NCBI GenBank assembly: GCA_002698425.1
Contig: NZXU01000031.1
Span: 1 to 64,000, forward strand
From: Ahrensia sp.
GTDB lineage: Bacteria > Pseudomonadota > Alphaproteobacteria > Rhizobiales > Rhizobiaceae
DNA length: 64,000 nucleotides
Direction: 5' to 3'
Under the pieces are notes generated by a model. The model did no database searches and had not been told where the DNA came from. It worked only from the letters and a program-made list of their open reading frames with translations. Positions 30,783-38,228 of this stretch are shown piece after piece. The stretch's first letter is position 1. Each line of letters opens with the position of its first letter. Both the position numbers and the translations under genes were made by a program.

Positions 30783-31152
30783 AAAACTCCTCCGGGCAGG
30801 CAATGGTCACGATATGCTGGCAGACATTGTCGATATCCGTGAGGACATCGTCGTTCCAGAAGCGCAGGACCGTCCAGCCATCGGCTTCGAGCAGCCGGGT
30901 TCGCGCCGTGTCATGGGCCGCCGTCTTCTCCGCGTGTTGCGAACCATCGACCTCGACGATCAGACGGCGTGCAGGACAAGCGAAATCGACGATGTAATTG
31001 CGGATCGGATATTGCCGGCGAAAGCCCAGCCCCATCAGGCGATGCGCTCGGAGTTCATGCCAGAGCTTACGCTCTGCATCGGTCATGTCCTTGCGCATGC
31101 GCTTTGCGTTGGCGCGGTTTTGTGCGGGAACCGGAGTGTGCGACGTCGTCAC
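30769..31152 (-). CDS. DUF559 (Vsr-like endonuclease fold) protein
   Basis: 127 residues. The domain runs from about residue 19 (MRKDMTDAERKLWHELRAHR) and has the nuclease-fold core YIVDFACPARRLIVEVDG near 55-70, with Asp, Glu and Asp as likely metal ligands, then QH and the ending WTVLRFWNDDVL. DUF559 belongs to the PD-(D/E)XK group related to Vsr mismatch endonuclease; activity of members is largely untested. The GTG start overlaps the stop of the preceding GFA gene (GTGA), and its 3' end holds the ribosome binding site of the next GFA gene. Confidence 0.88.
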   Translation of the reverse strand: MTTSHTPVPAQNRANAKRMRKDMTDAERKLWHELRAHRLMGLGFRRQYPIRNYIVDFACPARRLIVEVDGSQHAEKTAAHDTARTRLLEADGWTVLRFWNDDVLTDIDNVCQHIVTIACPEEFYDRT

Positions 31153-31694
31153 GAGGCCCCCCCTCTGTCCCTTCGGGACATCTCCCCCACAAGGGGGGAG
31201 AGTGGAGACTCATGATCCTCCGGCGGCCACTGATCCGTGTCGTGGTCGGGATGCTGGTGGTTCGAGGCGCGGATGCGCTCGATCTCCTCGGCGGAAAAAT
31301 CGCTTTCGGTGGTCTTCTGGCGGGTATCGACCCATTCGGCGAGGAAGGGCACGCGCGATTCCACCGAATCCTCGGAGACCGGCCTGTAGCGCGCCGGATC
31401 GTCGAGCGAGCCGAGGACGACCAGCAGGTGATCGATGTCGAGCGGATCGAAGAAGAGCGGCGTGCCGCAGTCGCGGCAGAAACCGCGCCGGACGATGTCG
31501 GAGGAATGGAACCACCCGGGCTCGCCGCGGGTGACGACGATCTTGTCGCGCGGCGCGCCGGCGAGCGGCATGAAGTAATTGCCGGCGGCCTTCTGGCACA
31601 TGCGGCAATGGCACAGATGCGGGTTGGTCAGCTCGACCTCGGCGCGGTAGCGCACCGCGCCGCACTGGCAGCCGCCGGTGATCGCGTCAGCCAT
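31149..31694 (-). CDS. GFA-family protein, second copy, with repeat-encoded C-terminus
   Basis: 181 residues: MADAITGGCQCGAVRYR start, CHCRMCQKAAGNY near 33 and FCRDCGTPLFF near 75. The family body ends at WPPEDH; the last 17 or so residues (SPLSPLVGEMSRRDRGGAS) come from the inverted repeat of the DUF559 unit. Its stop codon overlaps the DUF559 start (GTGA). An ATG at 31213 lies exactly where the start of the next GFA gene would be by comparison with the first/second junction. Confidence 0.87.
   Translation of the reverse strand: MADAITGGCQCGAVRYRAEVELTNPHLCHCRMCQKAAGNYFMPLAGAPRDKIVVTRGEPGWFHSSDIVRRGFCRDCGTPLFFDPLDIDHLLVVLGSLDDPARYRPVSEDSVESRVPFLAEWVDTRQKTTESDFSAEEIERIRASNHQHPDHDTDQWPPEDHESPLSPLVGEMSRRDRGGAS
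31155..31202. repeat. Inverted palindromic repeat, copy B of the DUF559 unit
   Basis: Reverse complement of copy A (30716-30763) in its outer parts; the core hairpin is GTCCC-TTC-GGGAC (31167-31179) instead of GTCTGC-GCA-GCAGAC. Read in frame as the C-terminus of the second GFA protein. Confidence 0.85.
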
Positions 31695-32166
31695 GATGGT
31701 CCTCCGGAGGCCAGCTATCCGTGTCGTGGTCGGGGTGCTGGTAGGTTTGAAGCGTCGCGAGGAAGCCTGCCGCGTCGGCGTCTTCCAGCGTGTGGTGTTC
31801 GGGCAGCGACGGGATGGCATCGCAGAAGGAGAGCTTGCCCTCGACGCCATAGGCGACGGTGGGCGGGCAGGTTTCGGGATTGTCGAGCGCGAGCACCGAG
31901 AGCGACAGGCCGTCGGGCGCGTCATAGGCGAGCGGGGTGCCGCAGGCAGGGCAGAAACCGCGGCGCGCCGCGTTGGACGACTGGAACCAGGCGGGTTCGC
32001 CGCGCGTCCATTCGACCTCGTTGCCGCGCACCGAAACCAGGATCAGCGCGTGGCTGGCTGAGGCCTTCTGGCACATGCGGCAATAGCAGGCCGAGGATTC
32101 GCCGGGCTCGCCATGGATGCGAAACCGCACCGCGCCGCATTGGCAGCCGCCGGAAAGTGTCGTCAT
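31687..32166 (-). CDS. GFA-family protein, first copy
   Basis: 159 residues, MTTLSGGCQCGAVRFR start, CYCRMCQKASASH near 33 and FCPACGTPLAYD near 76, ending HPDHDTDSWPPEDHHG. The ATG at 32166 follows AGGGAGA; the frame is open to 32229 but homologues begin here. It overlaps the second copy by eight bases, the likely original spacing for the whole tandem array. All three paralogues share the C-terminal HPDHDT..W motif. Confidence 0.88.
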   Translation of the reverse strand: MTTLSGGCQCGAVRFRIHGEPGESSACYCRMCQKASASHALILVSVRGNEVEWTRGEPAWFQSSNAARRGFCPACGTPLAYDAPDGLSLSVLALDNPETCPPTVAYGVEGKLSFCDAIPSLPEHHTLEDADAAGFLATLQTYQHPDHDTDSWPPEDHHG

Positions 32167-32239
32167 GGGTTTTCTCCCTGTCCGGCGGCATGGTTTGGAC
32201 AGAACGGGCGGCGGGTCAACCGCGAACATGCGGCAACGC

Positions 32240-32261
32240 CCCCTCTCCTGACAAAGAGGGG
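32240..32261. other. Small hairpin in the 122-base gap before the GFA array
   Basis: CCCCTCT / AGAGGGG, seven bp with an eight-base loop, between the unknown gene ending at 32289 and the first GFA gene. There is no T-tract in the minus direction, so a terminator role is doubtful; it may be a decayed palindromic repeat. Confidence 0.35.
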
Positions 32262-32288
32262 TTGCAGAGGCCTAAATGGGAGTGCGCG

Positions 32289-33035
32289 TCATGACGTGTC
32301 GGACGTTTCCCAGGCGTCGCGGCCGAGGAAATTGCACTCTCTCACCAGTTCGCCGATCGCGGTCTTCGGGTGCTTGACCCATCCGGGTGGGAGGCCGGGG
32401 CGGAACGGGCTGAAGCGGATCGGCCGGCCCCAGCCGGCGGCGCGGCGGGCACGCCAGCGGGCGAGACGCAGGGCGTGAGCGTCGAAATCGGCGAGCGCAT
32501 TGCGCAAGGCCGCGATGCGCCGGCAGAGCGCGCGGGCGTCGACCGGTTCGTTCGGCGGGAGGTCCGGCAAGACCGGGGCCGGCGCGGCGGGATTGTCGAG
32601 GGCGGCGATTTGCTCGGGCGTCAGCCAGGGCTCGCCGAAAGGCTTGAAGGGATCGAACAGGGCGAAGGCGGGGATGCGTTGTGTCTTGTCCGCGTCCTGC
32701 GCCCCCTCACCAGTTTCGGCCAGCTCGCTTCGCTTGCAAGCCTTCGTATCCTCTCCCCGACGGGGCGAGGACGGGTTGGTGGCGCTGCCCGGACGTATGG
32801 GTCCGACATCGATGGGCAGCTTGCAGGCGGCCATGGCGATCAGCCGGCGGGCGACGAATTCGGCGGGGCGCAGAATGGCGAGGATGCGGAGGCGCAGATA
32901 GCGCGGCAGCGTGTCGACGATCGGCTGCAGCGAGGTGACGCCGGCCATCGCGAAAAGCTGCAGGACGATACGCTCCAGCGCATCGAAATTCCTGTCGATC
33001 GCACCTGCCCAGCTGAAACCCGTGTCGTTTTCCAT
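32289..33035 (-). CDS. Protein of unknown function with an in-frame palindromic insert
   Basis: 248 residues starting MENDTGFSWAGAIDRNFDAL. The N-terminal half is helical (LPRYLRLRILAILRPAEFVA); the C-terminal half has PFKPFGEPWLTPEQIAAL and a Trp/Pro-rich end. Residues of about 88-111 (SSPRRGEDTKACKRSELAET) look foreign and coincide with a palindromic repeat in the DNA. I do not recognise the family, though similar genes seem to occur near cysS in rhizobia. The frame is open to 33233, through the GIY-YIG flanking repeat; the ATG at 33035 is the better start. Confidence 0.7.
   Translation of the reverse strand: MENDTGFSWAGAIDRNFDALERIVLQLFAMAGVTSLQPIVDTLPRYLRLRILAILRPAEFVARRLIAMAACKLPIDVGPIRPGSATNPSSPRRGEDTKACKRSELAETGEGAQDADKTQRIPAFALFDPFKPFGEPWLTPEQIAALDNPAAPAPVLPDLPPNEPVDARALCRRIAALRNALADFDAHALRLARWRARRAAGWGRPIRFSPFRPGLPPGWVKHPKTAIGELVRECNFLGRDAWETSDTS
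32699..32773. repeat. Palindromic element inserted in frame in a coding region
   Basis: Runs from GCGCCCCCTCACCAGTTTCG to CTCTCCCCGACGGGGCGAGG, with CCCCG-A-CGGGG-type pairing at one end and self-complementary AGCTCGCTTCGCTTGCAAGC in the middle. Such elements are usually intergenic; here length and frame keep the host gene open. Confidence 0.6.
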
Positions 33036-33185
33036 GCCCTCAAGGCTAGGACGGCTGGCGGGGCGGTGGACGGGAAATGAGCAGTCGGTAGCGAATAATG
33101 AGGTGGGACAAGGGGTTGGGCGGATGGCGCGGGCTTTTTTGTCCACCGGAATGGCGGTTTGGCGTCGACGCCCACCCCACTCTCC

Positions 33186-33220
33186 GTCATCCTCGGGCTT
33201 GACCCGAGGACCCATTCCGT
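33186..33220. repeat. Left inverted repeat of the GIY-YIG unit
   Basis: Starts GTCATCCTCGGGCTTGACCC and ends CATTCCGT; stem of seven bp with five-base loop at 33191-33209. Exact reverse complement of 33557-33591. Confidence 0.9.
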
Positions 33221-33232
33221 GAAGCTCGAACA

Positions 33233-33523
33233 ATGGGCGGCTATGTCTACATGCTGGCGAGCAAGAAGGGCGGGACGATCTATATCGGCGTCACCGCCGA
33301 CCTGTCCCAGCGCGTCTACGACCACAAGCAGCGTATCAATAAAAAGGCCTTCACCTCCCAATACGGTGCTGTCCGGCTCGTCTGGTACGAGGAATATGAC
33401 GACATCACCGACGCGATCCAGCGCGAAAAATCGCTGAAGCGCTGGCGGCGACAATGGAAGATCGAGCTGATCGAATCCATGAACCCGGATTGGAGCGAGC
33501 TTTACGGCGGGATGGGGTGGTGA
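33233..33523 (+). CDS. GIY-YIG nuclease superfamily protein (YhbQ/UPF0213-like)
   Basis: 96 residues forming a single GIY-YIG domain: GGYVYMLAS (residues 2-10) and GTIYIGVTADLSQRVYDHK (14-32) hold the motif Tyr residues and catalytic Arg; the Glu is probably in the AIQREKSLKRWRR helix, followed by KIELIESMNPDW. Stand-alone proteins of this type are common in alphaproteobacteria; their role is not well known. Enclosed by the inverted repeats described separately, and opposite in strand to both neighbours. Confidence 0.92.
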   Translation: MGGYVYMLASKKGGTIYIGVTADLSQRVYDHKQRINKKAFTSQYGAVRLVWYEEYDDITDAIQREKSLKRWRRQWKIELIESMNPDWSELYGGMGW

Positions 33524-33556
33524 GTGTTCTTCGCTGTCGGGCGCGGCGCGGACACT

Positions 33557-33591
33557 ACGGAATGGGTCCTCGGGTCAAGCCCGAGGATGAC
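33557..33591. repeat. Right inverted repeat of the GIY-YIG unit
   Basis: Exact 35-base reverse complement of 33186-33220, begins ACGGAATGGGTCCTCGGGTC. It lies between the GIY-YIG stop and the 3' end of cysS. Confidence 0.9.
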
Positions 33592-33655
33592 GGCCTTTGG
33601 TTTGCATCGCAGCCAATCTCCACCATCGGGAAAAGGAGGCGCGCCGTTCGCAGCT

Positions 33656-35077
33656 CTACCGCTTCACTTCCCAGGTGGTGATGCGTTCGCCGGTTTCGGA
33701 GTCCTTGCCGTCCTTTAGCTGGATTCCTTCAGACAGAAGTTCATCGCGGATGCGGTCGGCCTCCGCCCAGTTCTTGTCGCGGATGAAAGCGAGGCGTTCG
33801 TCGATGCGGGCCTGGACCGCGTCGAGGTCGATGCCGGTGGTCGGCGCGGCTTCGGGCAGGCCGAACAGGGCGAGCGAGGCGCGCAAAGGGGCGCCGGAGA
33901 GTGCGTTCATGGCGCGGAGCGCATCGGTGGTGTCGAGATCGTCGGAAAGGCTTTCGACCACCGCCGAAACATCGCCGGAATCAACCGCCTCGCCGGCGCG
34001 ACGCCACAATCGCGCCAGTACCGCCTCAGCCTCCTCCAGCCGCCGCTGGGAAAAATCGATCGGCTCGCGGTAATGGGTCATCAGCATGGCGAGGCGGAGC
34101 ACCTCCCCCGGCCATTTGCGGCCGGCGAAGTTTTCCGTCGCCATCAGCTCGTGGATGGTGAAGAAGTTGCCCTCGGATTTGGACATCTTCTTGCCTTCCA
34201 CCTGCAGGAAGCCGTTATGCATCCAGTAATTGGCCATGCGGTCGTTGCCGTGGGCGCAGCAGGACTGGGCGATCTCGTTTTCGTGGTGCGGGAAGATCAG
34301 GTCGAGCCCACCGCCATGGATGTCGAAGAGCGGGCCCAGATGATGCTCGCTCATGACCGAGCACTCGATGTGCCAGCCGGGGCGGCCATGGATGGTGACC
34401 TCGCCTTCGGGAGACAGGAACGCGCCGTCCCAGCCGGGCTCGGAGGGATCGGATTCCTTCCACAGGACGAAATCGGCCGGGTTCTTCTTGTGCGCCTCGA
34501 CGGCGATGCGCGCGCCGGCCTGCTGCTCGTCGAGATTGCGCTTCGACAGGCCGCCATAGGCCGGCATGGAGGCGACGTCGAACAAGACCTCCCTGCCCTC
34601 GCTTCCCGCCGCGACATAGGCGTGGCCACCGTCGATCAGCGTGCGGATCATGGCGACCATGCCCTCGATATGCTCGGTGGCGCGGGGCTGGAATGTCGGC
34701 TCGAGGCAGCCGAGGGCGGCGGTATCTTCGAGATATTGCGCCAGCGTCTTCTCGGTCACCTGCCGGATCGCGGCGTTGAGGCTCATGCGGCCGGCATCGA
34801 TCTCGTCGGAATAGTCGCGCAAGGCGCGGGCGTTGATCTTGTCGTCGACGTCGGTGATGTTGCGGACATAGGTGACGTGATCTTCGCCATAGAGATGGCG
34901 CAGCAGCCGGAACAGCACGTCGAAGACGATGGCCGGGCGCGCATTGCCGATATGGGCATAGTCGTAGACCGTCGGCCCGCAGACATACATGCGGACGTTT
35001 CCGGCGTCGATCGGCTCGAAGGCCTCCTTCTGCCGCGTCAGCGTGTTGTAAAGGGTCAAGGCGGGCGTGTCGGTCAT
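33656..35077 (-). CDS. cysS: Cysteine--tRNA ligase
   Basis: 473 residues, class I aminoacyl-tRNA synthetase. The HIGH-type motif appears as YAHIGNARP near residue 38, with the zinc/cysteine site residue in VCGPTVYD just before; KKMSKSEGN near 296 is the KMSKS loop. GGGAGAG precedes the ATG at 35077; the longer frame to 35134 has no support. Confidence 0.96.
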   Translation of the reverse strand: MTDTPALTLYNTLTRQKEAFEPIDAGNVRMYVCGPTVYDYAHIGNARPAIVFDVLFRLLRHLYGEDHVTYVRNITDVDDKINARALRDYSDEIDAGRMSLNAAIRQVTEKTLAQYLEDTAALGCLEPTFQPRATEHIEGMVAMIRTLIDGGHAYVAAGSEGREVLFDVASMPAYGGLSKRNLDEQQAGARIAVEAHKKNPADFVLWKESDPSEPGWDGAFLSPEGEVTIHGRPGWHIECSVMSEHHLGPLFDIHGGGLDLIFPHHENEIAQSCCAHGNDRMANYWMHNGFLQVEGKKMSKSEGNFFTIHELMATENFAGRKWPGEVLRLAMLMTHYREPIDFSQRRLEEAEAVLARLWRRAGEAVDSGDVSAVVESLSDDLDTTDALRAMNALSGAPLRASLALFGLPEAAPTTGIDLDAVQARIDERLAFIRDKNWAEADRIRDELLSEGIQLKDGKDSETGERITTWEVKR

Positions 35078-35390
35078 CTCTCGGTCTCTCCCGGAATCGC
35101 ACAGGTCATTCGCAGGGCTGGGCCGCAAAGGCAACCCGCATGGCGCGAAGCCGTGCCAGCTTGGGACTGAAGGGTAGCAATCGGAACTCAGTTTTTCGTT
35201 TACGAAGGGCGCGCATCCGGCCGCGATCGATTACAATATCTTGCCTACCAAAGGCACGGCTCCGGGCATACGTGGCCGCCTGTTCGATCAGGTGTCACGC
35301 CCAGCCTCCCACACGCCCGCGGACCAGGGGAATGGTCGGCCGGGCCCGGAGCCGGTTGGGGTTCTTCGAGGTTCAGGACTTACTGGTGAG
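35078..35390. other. 313-base gap between cysS and the LysE gene
   Basis: Contains the cysS leader on the minus strand. Frames open here are low-complexity Arg/Pro-rich shadows without a ribosome binding site. I see no RNA gene, repeat family member or convincing terminator; a GC-rich stretch near 35330-35360 could fold. Confidence 0.5.
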
Positions 35391-36008
35391 TCAAGACCTG
35401 GCCAGGTTGAACGCCAGCACGAACATGACAATCGCGATCATGATGTCGAGGACGCGCCATGCCGAGGGTTTGGCGAAGACCGGCTGCAGGAAGCGCGCGC
35501 CGTAGCCGAGTGCGAAGAACCAGGCAAAGGAGGCGAGCACCGCGCCGATGCCGAAGCCGAGGCGCGCATCGCCCTCGTAGCGGCCGGAAATGGCGCCGAG
35601 CGCGACGACCGTATCCAGATAGACATGCGGGTTGAGGAAGGTGAAGGACAGGCACATCGCGACGGCCTTCGCCAGCGACATGCCGCCCTCTCCTCCAGCC
35701 TTCAGCGCGCCCGGCTTCCAGGCGCGGGCAAGCGCGATCAGGCCGTAGGCGGCGAGGAAGGCCGCGCCGGCCCAGGTGACGATGCGGATCGCCGTCTCGC
35801 TCTGCGCGACCAGCGTGCCGAAGCCGCCGACGCCGACCGCGATCAGCGCCGCGTCAGACAGCGCGCAGATCAGGCAGAGGATGAAGACATGCTCGCGCAG
35901 CAGCCCCTGACGCAGGATAAAGGCGTTCTGCGCGCCGATGGCGACGATCAGCGATGCGCCGAAGAAGAAGCCGGACAGGCCGGCTGCGAGGACGGGGGAA
36001 CCAATCAT
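35391..36008 (-). CDS. LysE/ArgO family amino-acid exporter
   Basis: 205 residues with six hydrophobic segments. The opening (GSPVLAAGLSGFFFGASLIV, then AIGAQNAFILRQGL near 24) is the LysE signature. The family exports lysine, arginine or related amino acids; the substrate is not settled. It lies seven bases downstream of the SRAP gene on the same strand, so the two may be cotranscribed. Confidence 0.88.
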   Translation of the reverse strand: MIGSPVLAAGLSGFFFGASLIVAIGAQNAFILRQGLLREHVFILCLICALSDAALIAVGVGGFGTLVAQSETAIRIVTWAGAAFLAAYGLIALARAWKPGALKAGGEGGMSLAKAVAMCLSFTFLNPHVYLDTVVALGAISGRYEGDARLGFGIGAVLASFAWFFALGYGARFLQPVFAKPSAWRVLDIMIAIVMFVLAFNLARS

Positions 36009-36015
36009 TCTTTGC

Positions 36016-36786
36016 TCAGAGCAAACTCATCTGGCCGTCCGGCGGCGACGGCTTGTCGTCCCTGCCGCCCTTTCCGGAAACGAAGGGCTTCGGCTCGACG
36101 CGGTCCTGCACGTCGGGGGTCGTGTTGGCGACCTTGTTGACCTTGTCGGAGACCGGGATCATCTCGAAATAGCCTTCCGGCGCGCCCTTCAGGAGATCGG
36201 CGACGTCGCGGGGCTCTTGCGTCCGGCAATCGAGCCAGCGGGAGAAATCCTCGGGCTGGATGACGACCGGCATGCGGTCGTGGACGAAGGAGATGTCGGG
36301 CGTCGAGGCGGTGGTGATGATGGCGGCGGAATCGAGTTCGCTGCCGTCGGGCGACATCCAGCTTTCCATCAGGCCGGCAAAGGCGCAGAGGCCGCCGCCG
36401 GCGGGGCGCACCCAATAGGCCTGCGACTGGCCTGAGGCCTTGTCGCGCTTCCATTCGTAAAAGCCGGAGGCCGGGATCAGCGCGCGCTTGTGGCGCATCG
36501 GCGCGCGGAAGGAGGCCTTCGTCGCCGCCGTCTCGCCGCGGGCGTTGATCAGCAGCGGGAATTCCTTCGGGTCCTTCACCCAGGACGGCAGCAGGCCCCA
36601 GCGAACCAGATGCGCCTCGCGGTCCGGCCGGTTGGAGCCGGGCTCACGCGGCGGCGCGGCGGAGATGACGAGGATCGGCTGCGTCGGCGCGATGTTATAG
36701 CGCGGCGGGAAGGCCTCCAGCCCCTCAAGGGCGAAGAAGGCTTCGACCTCCTCGGGCGACTGGAGAAGCGAGAAGCGGCCGCACAT
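36016..36786 (-). CDS. SOS response-associated peptidase (SRAP/YedK-type)
   Basis: 256 residues. The active Cys follows the initiator Met (MCGRFSLL), with the family's RYNIAPTQP near 30, GFYEWKR near 115 and the His of VHDRMPVVI near 168. HMCES/YedK proteins form a covalent bond with abasic sites in single-stranded DNA. The start is fixed by the need for Cys at position 2. Divergent from the Nudix gene. Confidence 0.93.
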   Translation of the reverse strand: MCGRFSLLQSPEEVEAFFALEGLEAFPPRYNIAPTQPILVISAAPPREPGSNRPDREAHLVRWGLLPSWVKDPKEFPLLINARGETAATKASFRAPMRHKRALIPASGFYEWKRDKASGQSQAYWVRPAGGGLCAFAGLMESWMSPDGSELDSAAIITTASTPDISFVHDRMPVVIQPEDFSRWLDCRTQEPRDVADLLKGAPEGYFEMIPVSDKVNKVANTTPDVQDRVEPKPFVSGKGGRDDKPSPPDGQMSLL

Positions 36787-36895
36787 CAGTCGGCCGGCGC
36801 TGTCGCGGGAACGATCATCATCAATTTCGTCATGCCCTTCAAACTTTCGGTCCGCCGGTGCTACACAGGTGCCCAGTATCGGTTCGAAAAGCAAC

Positions 36896-37357
36896 ATGGA
36901 CGGCAAGTCTTCATCCTCTGAAATCTCCGCCCTGCCCCGCGTCGCCGTCTCGGTGGCGGCGCGGCATCCCGAGACCGGCCGGTTCCTCCTCGTGAAGCGC
37001 GGCCGGCCGCCGGCCAAGGATCTGTGGGCCTTTCCCGGCGGCAGCGTCGATTTCGGCGAAACGCTGGCGGAAGCCGCGGCGCGGGAGTTGCGCGAGGAAA
37101 CCGGACTGTCGGCGACCGGCATCCGGTTCCAGGCGCTGTTCGAACTGATCGATGACGGGACGAAGGGCGACACGCGGCACCATTACGTGCTGTTCGTGCA
37201 TCGCGCCGAGGCGACCGGCGAACCCGTCGCCGCCGACGACGCAGCGGATGCCGGCTGGTTCGATATCGCCGAAATGGAGGCGATGCCGCTCACGGACTCC
37301 ACCCTCGAGGTGGTGGAGGCGATCGAGGCGGATTACCGCGATGCTGGCGCGGCGTGA
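36896..37357 (+). CDS. Nudix hydrolase
   Basis: 153 residues. The Nudix box is complete (GGSVDFGETLAEAAARELRE then ETGL, near residues 50-73). Members hydrolyse nucleoside diphosphates linked to other groups; the substrate here is unknown, though length and the KRGRPPAKDLWAFPGG context resemble MutT/ADP-ribose types. Starts at the ATG at 36896 (MDGKSSSSEI). Confidence 0.9.
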   Translation: MDGKSSSSEISALPRVAVSVAARHPETGRFLLVKRGRPPAKDLWAFPGGSVDFGETLAEAAARELREETGLSATGIRFQALFELIDDGTKGDTRHHYVLFVHRAEATGEPVAADDAADAGWFDIAEMEAMPLTDSTLEVVEAIEADYRDAGAA

Positions 37358-37419
37358 CTTTATCGGATAACCGACACAATCACATGGCAGACGGTTTCGA
37401 GGCGGACGGAAGGTGACGC

Positions 37420-37815
37420 ATGCCGGCAACGAAGACGGGCACAGCGAAAATCGTGGGGATCGCGGCGGCGTGCGCGCTGGCGATGACGACGCCCGCCCCG
37501 GCGCAGATCTCGGCGACGGTTCCCTATGACGCGAAGCTGATGCGGCTCGCCGAGGTGCTCGGCTCGATCCACTACTTGCGCAATCTGTGCGGCGAGACCT
37601 CCAACCGGTGGCGCGAACAGATGGAGGGCATGCTGGTCGCGGAAAACCCGGAGCCGCTGCGCCGCGCGCGGATGATCGCCAGCTTCAATCGCGGCTACCG
37701 GACCTTTGACAGCGTCTATGTGACCTGCACCGAACAGGCGCTGGCGGCGGTGGACCGCTACATGGAGGAAGGCCGGACGCTGGCCCGCGAAATCACCAAT
37801 CGTTACGGCGAATAG
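37420..37815 (+). CDS. TIGR02301-like exported protein
   Basis: 131 residues with a signal peptide (about 1-28, ending TPAPAQ) and a conserved helical body (YDAKLMRLAEVLGSIHYLRN; later FNRGYRTFDSVY). It resembles the alphaproteobacterial family TIGR02301 of unknown function. GGAAGG precedes the ATG. A terminator follows. Confidence 0.78.
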   Translation: MPATKTGTAKIVGIAAACALAMTTPAPAQISATVPYDAKLMRLAEVLGSIHYLRNLCGETSNRWREQMEGMLVAENPEPLRRARMIASFNRGYRTFDSVYVTCTEQALAAVDRYMEEGRTLAREITNRYGE

Positions 37816-37854
37816 GCCGGTTTGATCACGTTTTAACACAGCATTAACGGTTTT

Positions 37855-37873
37855 GCCGCTTGCGGCTTTTTTT
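37855..37873 (+). terminator. Rho-independent terminator
   Basis: Stem GCCGC / GCGGC with a TT loop followed by seven T residues, 40 bases after the preceding stop. Confidence 0.88.
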
Positions 37874-37944
37874 CTTCGTCCACTGCCGATATGTTAACAG
37901 CGCGTAAATGACGTGTGCCATTTTGATCAAGTGCGGCTGAGTTG

Positions 37945-38202
37945 ATGGAAGTTACTGTAAACGAGATGGATGAAATCATCGCGCGCGAGAAGCGCATGGC
38001 CGCGATGGAGTTTCATCTTGAGGCCTGGGCGGACGGTGCGATGGAAGGCATCGAGTCGCCGATCCTGGCCGACGCCGCGATCGCGACCGCGCTCGAGGAA
38101 ACCATCCGCGAACAGGGCGAGGACGCGGCGCTGGCGCTGGTCGAAACGCTGCGCGAACGCATCCTGTGCGGCGAATTCACGCCGAACCGCTCGGTGCAGT
38201 AA
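37945..38202 (+). CDS. Small acidic protein of unknown function
   Basis: 85 residues, helical and acidic (MEVTVNEMDEIIAREKRMAA; later LEETIREQGEDAALALVETL). No signal peptide and no recognised family. The ATG at 37945 is preceded in frame by a TTG at 37942. It is followed within 30 bases by a secreted protein gene. Confidence 0.65.
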   Translation: MEVTVNEMDEIIAREKRMAAMEFHLEAWADGAMEGIESPILADAAIATALEETIREQGEDAALALVETLRERILCGEFTPNRSVQ

Positions 38203-38228
38203 CGCTCCCGGAGGGGCTTGCGAACATC

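Larger units (their letters stand above)
30716..31202. mobile_element. Probable mobile unit: DUF559 gene between inverted palindromic repeats
   Basis: 487 bp with ends CTCTCCCCCC...GGGGGGAGAG. The two 48-base terminal repeats enclose one gene with almost no spare DNA: copy B ends three bases from the GTG and copy A begins five bases beyond the stop. It sits at the junction of two GFA paralogues; the flanking genes align with the uninterrupted first/second GFA junction once the unit is removed. I see no target-site duplication. Whether it moves is inference. Confidence 0.6.
33186..33591. mobile_element. Probable mobile unit: GIY-YIG gene between perfect 35-bp inverted repeats
   Basis: The 35 bases at 33186-33220 recur as an exact reverse complement at 33557-33591. 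Each arm contains a perfect hairpin CCTCGGG-CTTGA-CCCGAGG. The only gene inside is a 96-codon GIY-YIG nuclease, 12 bases from the left repeat and 33 from the right. No target duplication is obvious (CTCTCC outside left, GGCCTT outside right). Mobility is inferred. Confidence 0.6.

Noticed and set aside
30249..32166. A formaldehyde detoxification operon
   Set aside because: The GFA family name does not establish this function, and no S-(hydroxymethyl)glutathione dehydrogenase or hydrolase gene is nearby.
33186..33591. The inverted repeats flanking the GIY-YIG gene as ordinary terminators
   Set aside because: Neither arm is followed by a T-tract and the identity extends over 35 bases beyond the hairpin, including the ends GTCAT and CATTCCGT.
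35140..35505. 121-codon plus-strand frame in the cysS-lysE gap
   Set aside because: Runs into the antisense of the LysE gene, is Arg/Pro-rich and has no ribosome binding site or recognisable domain.
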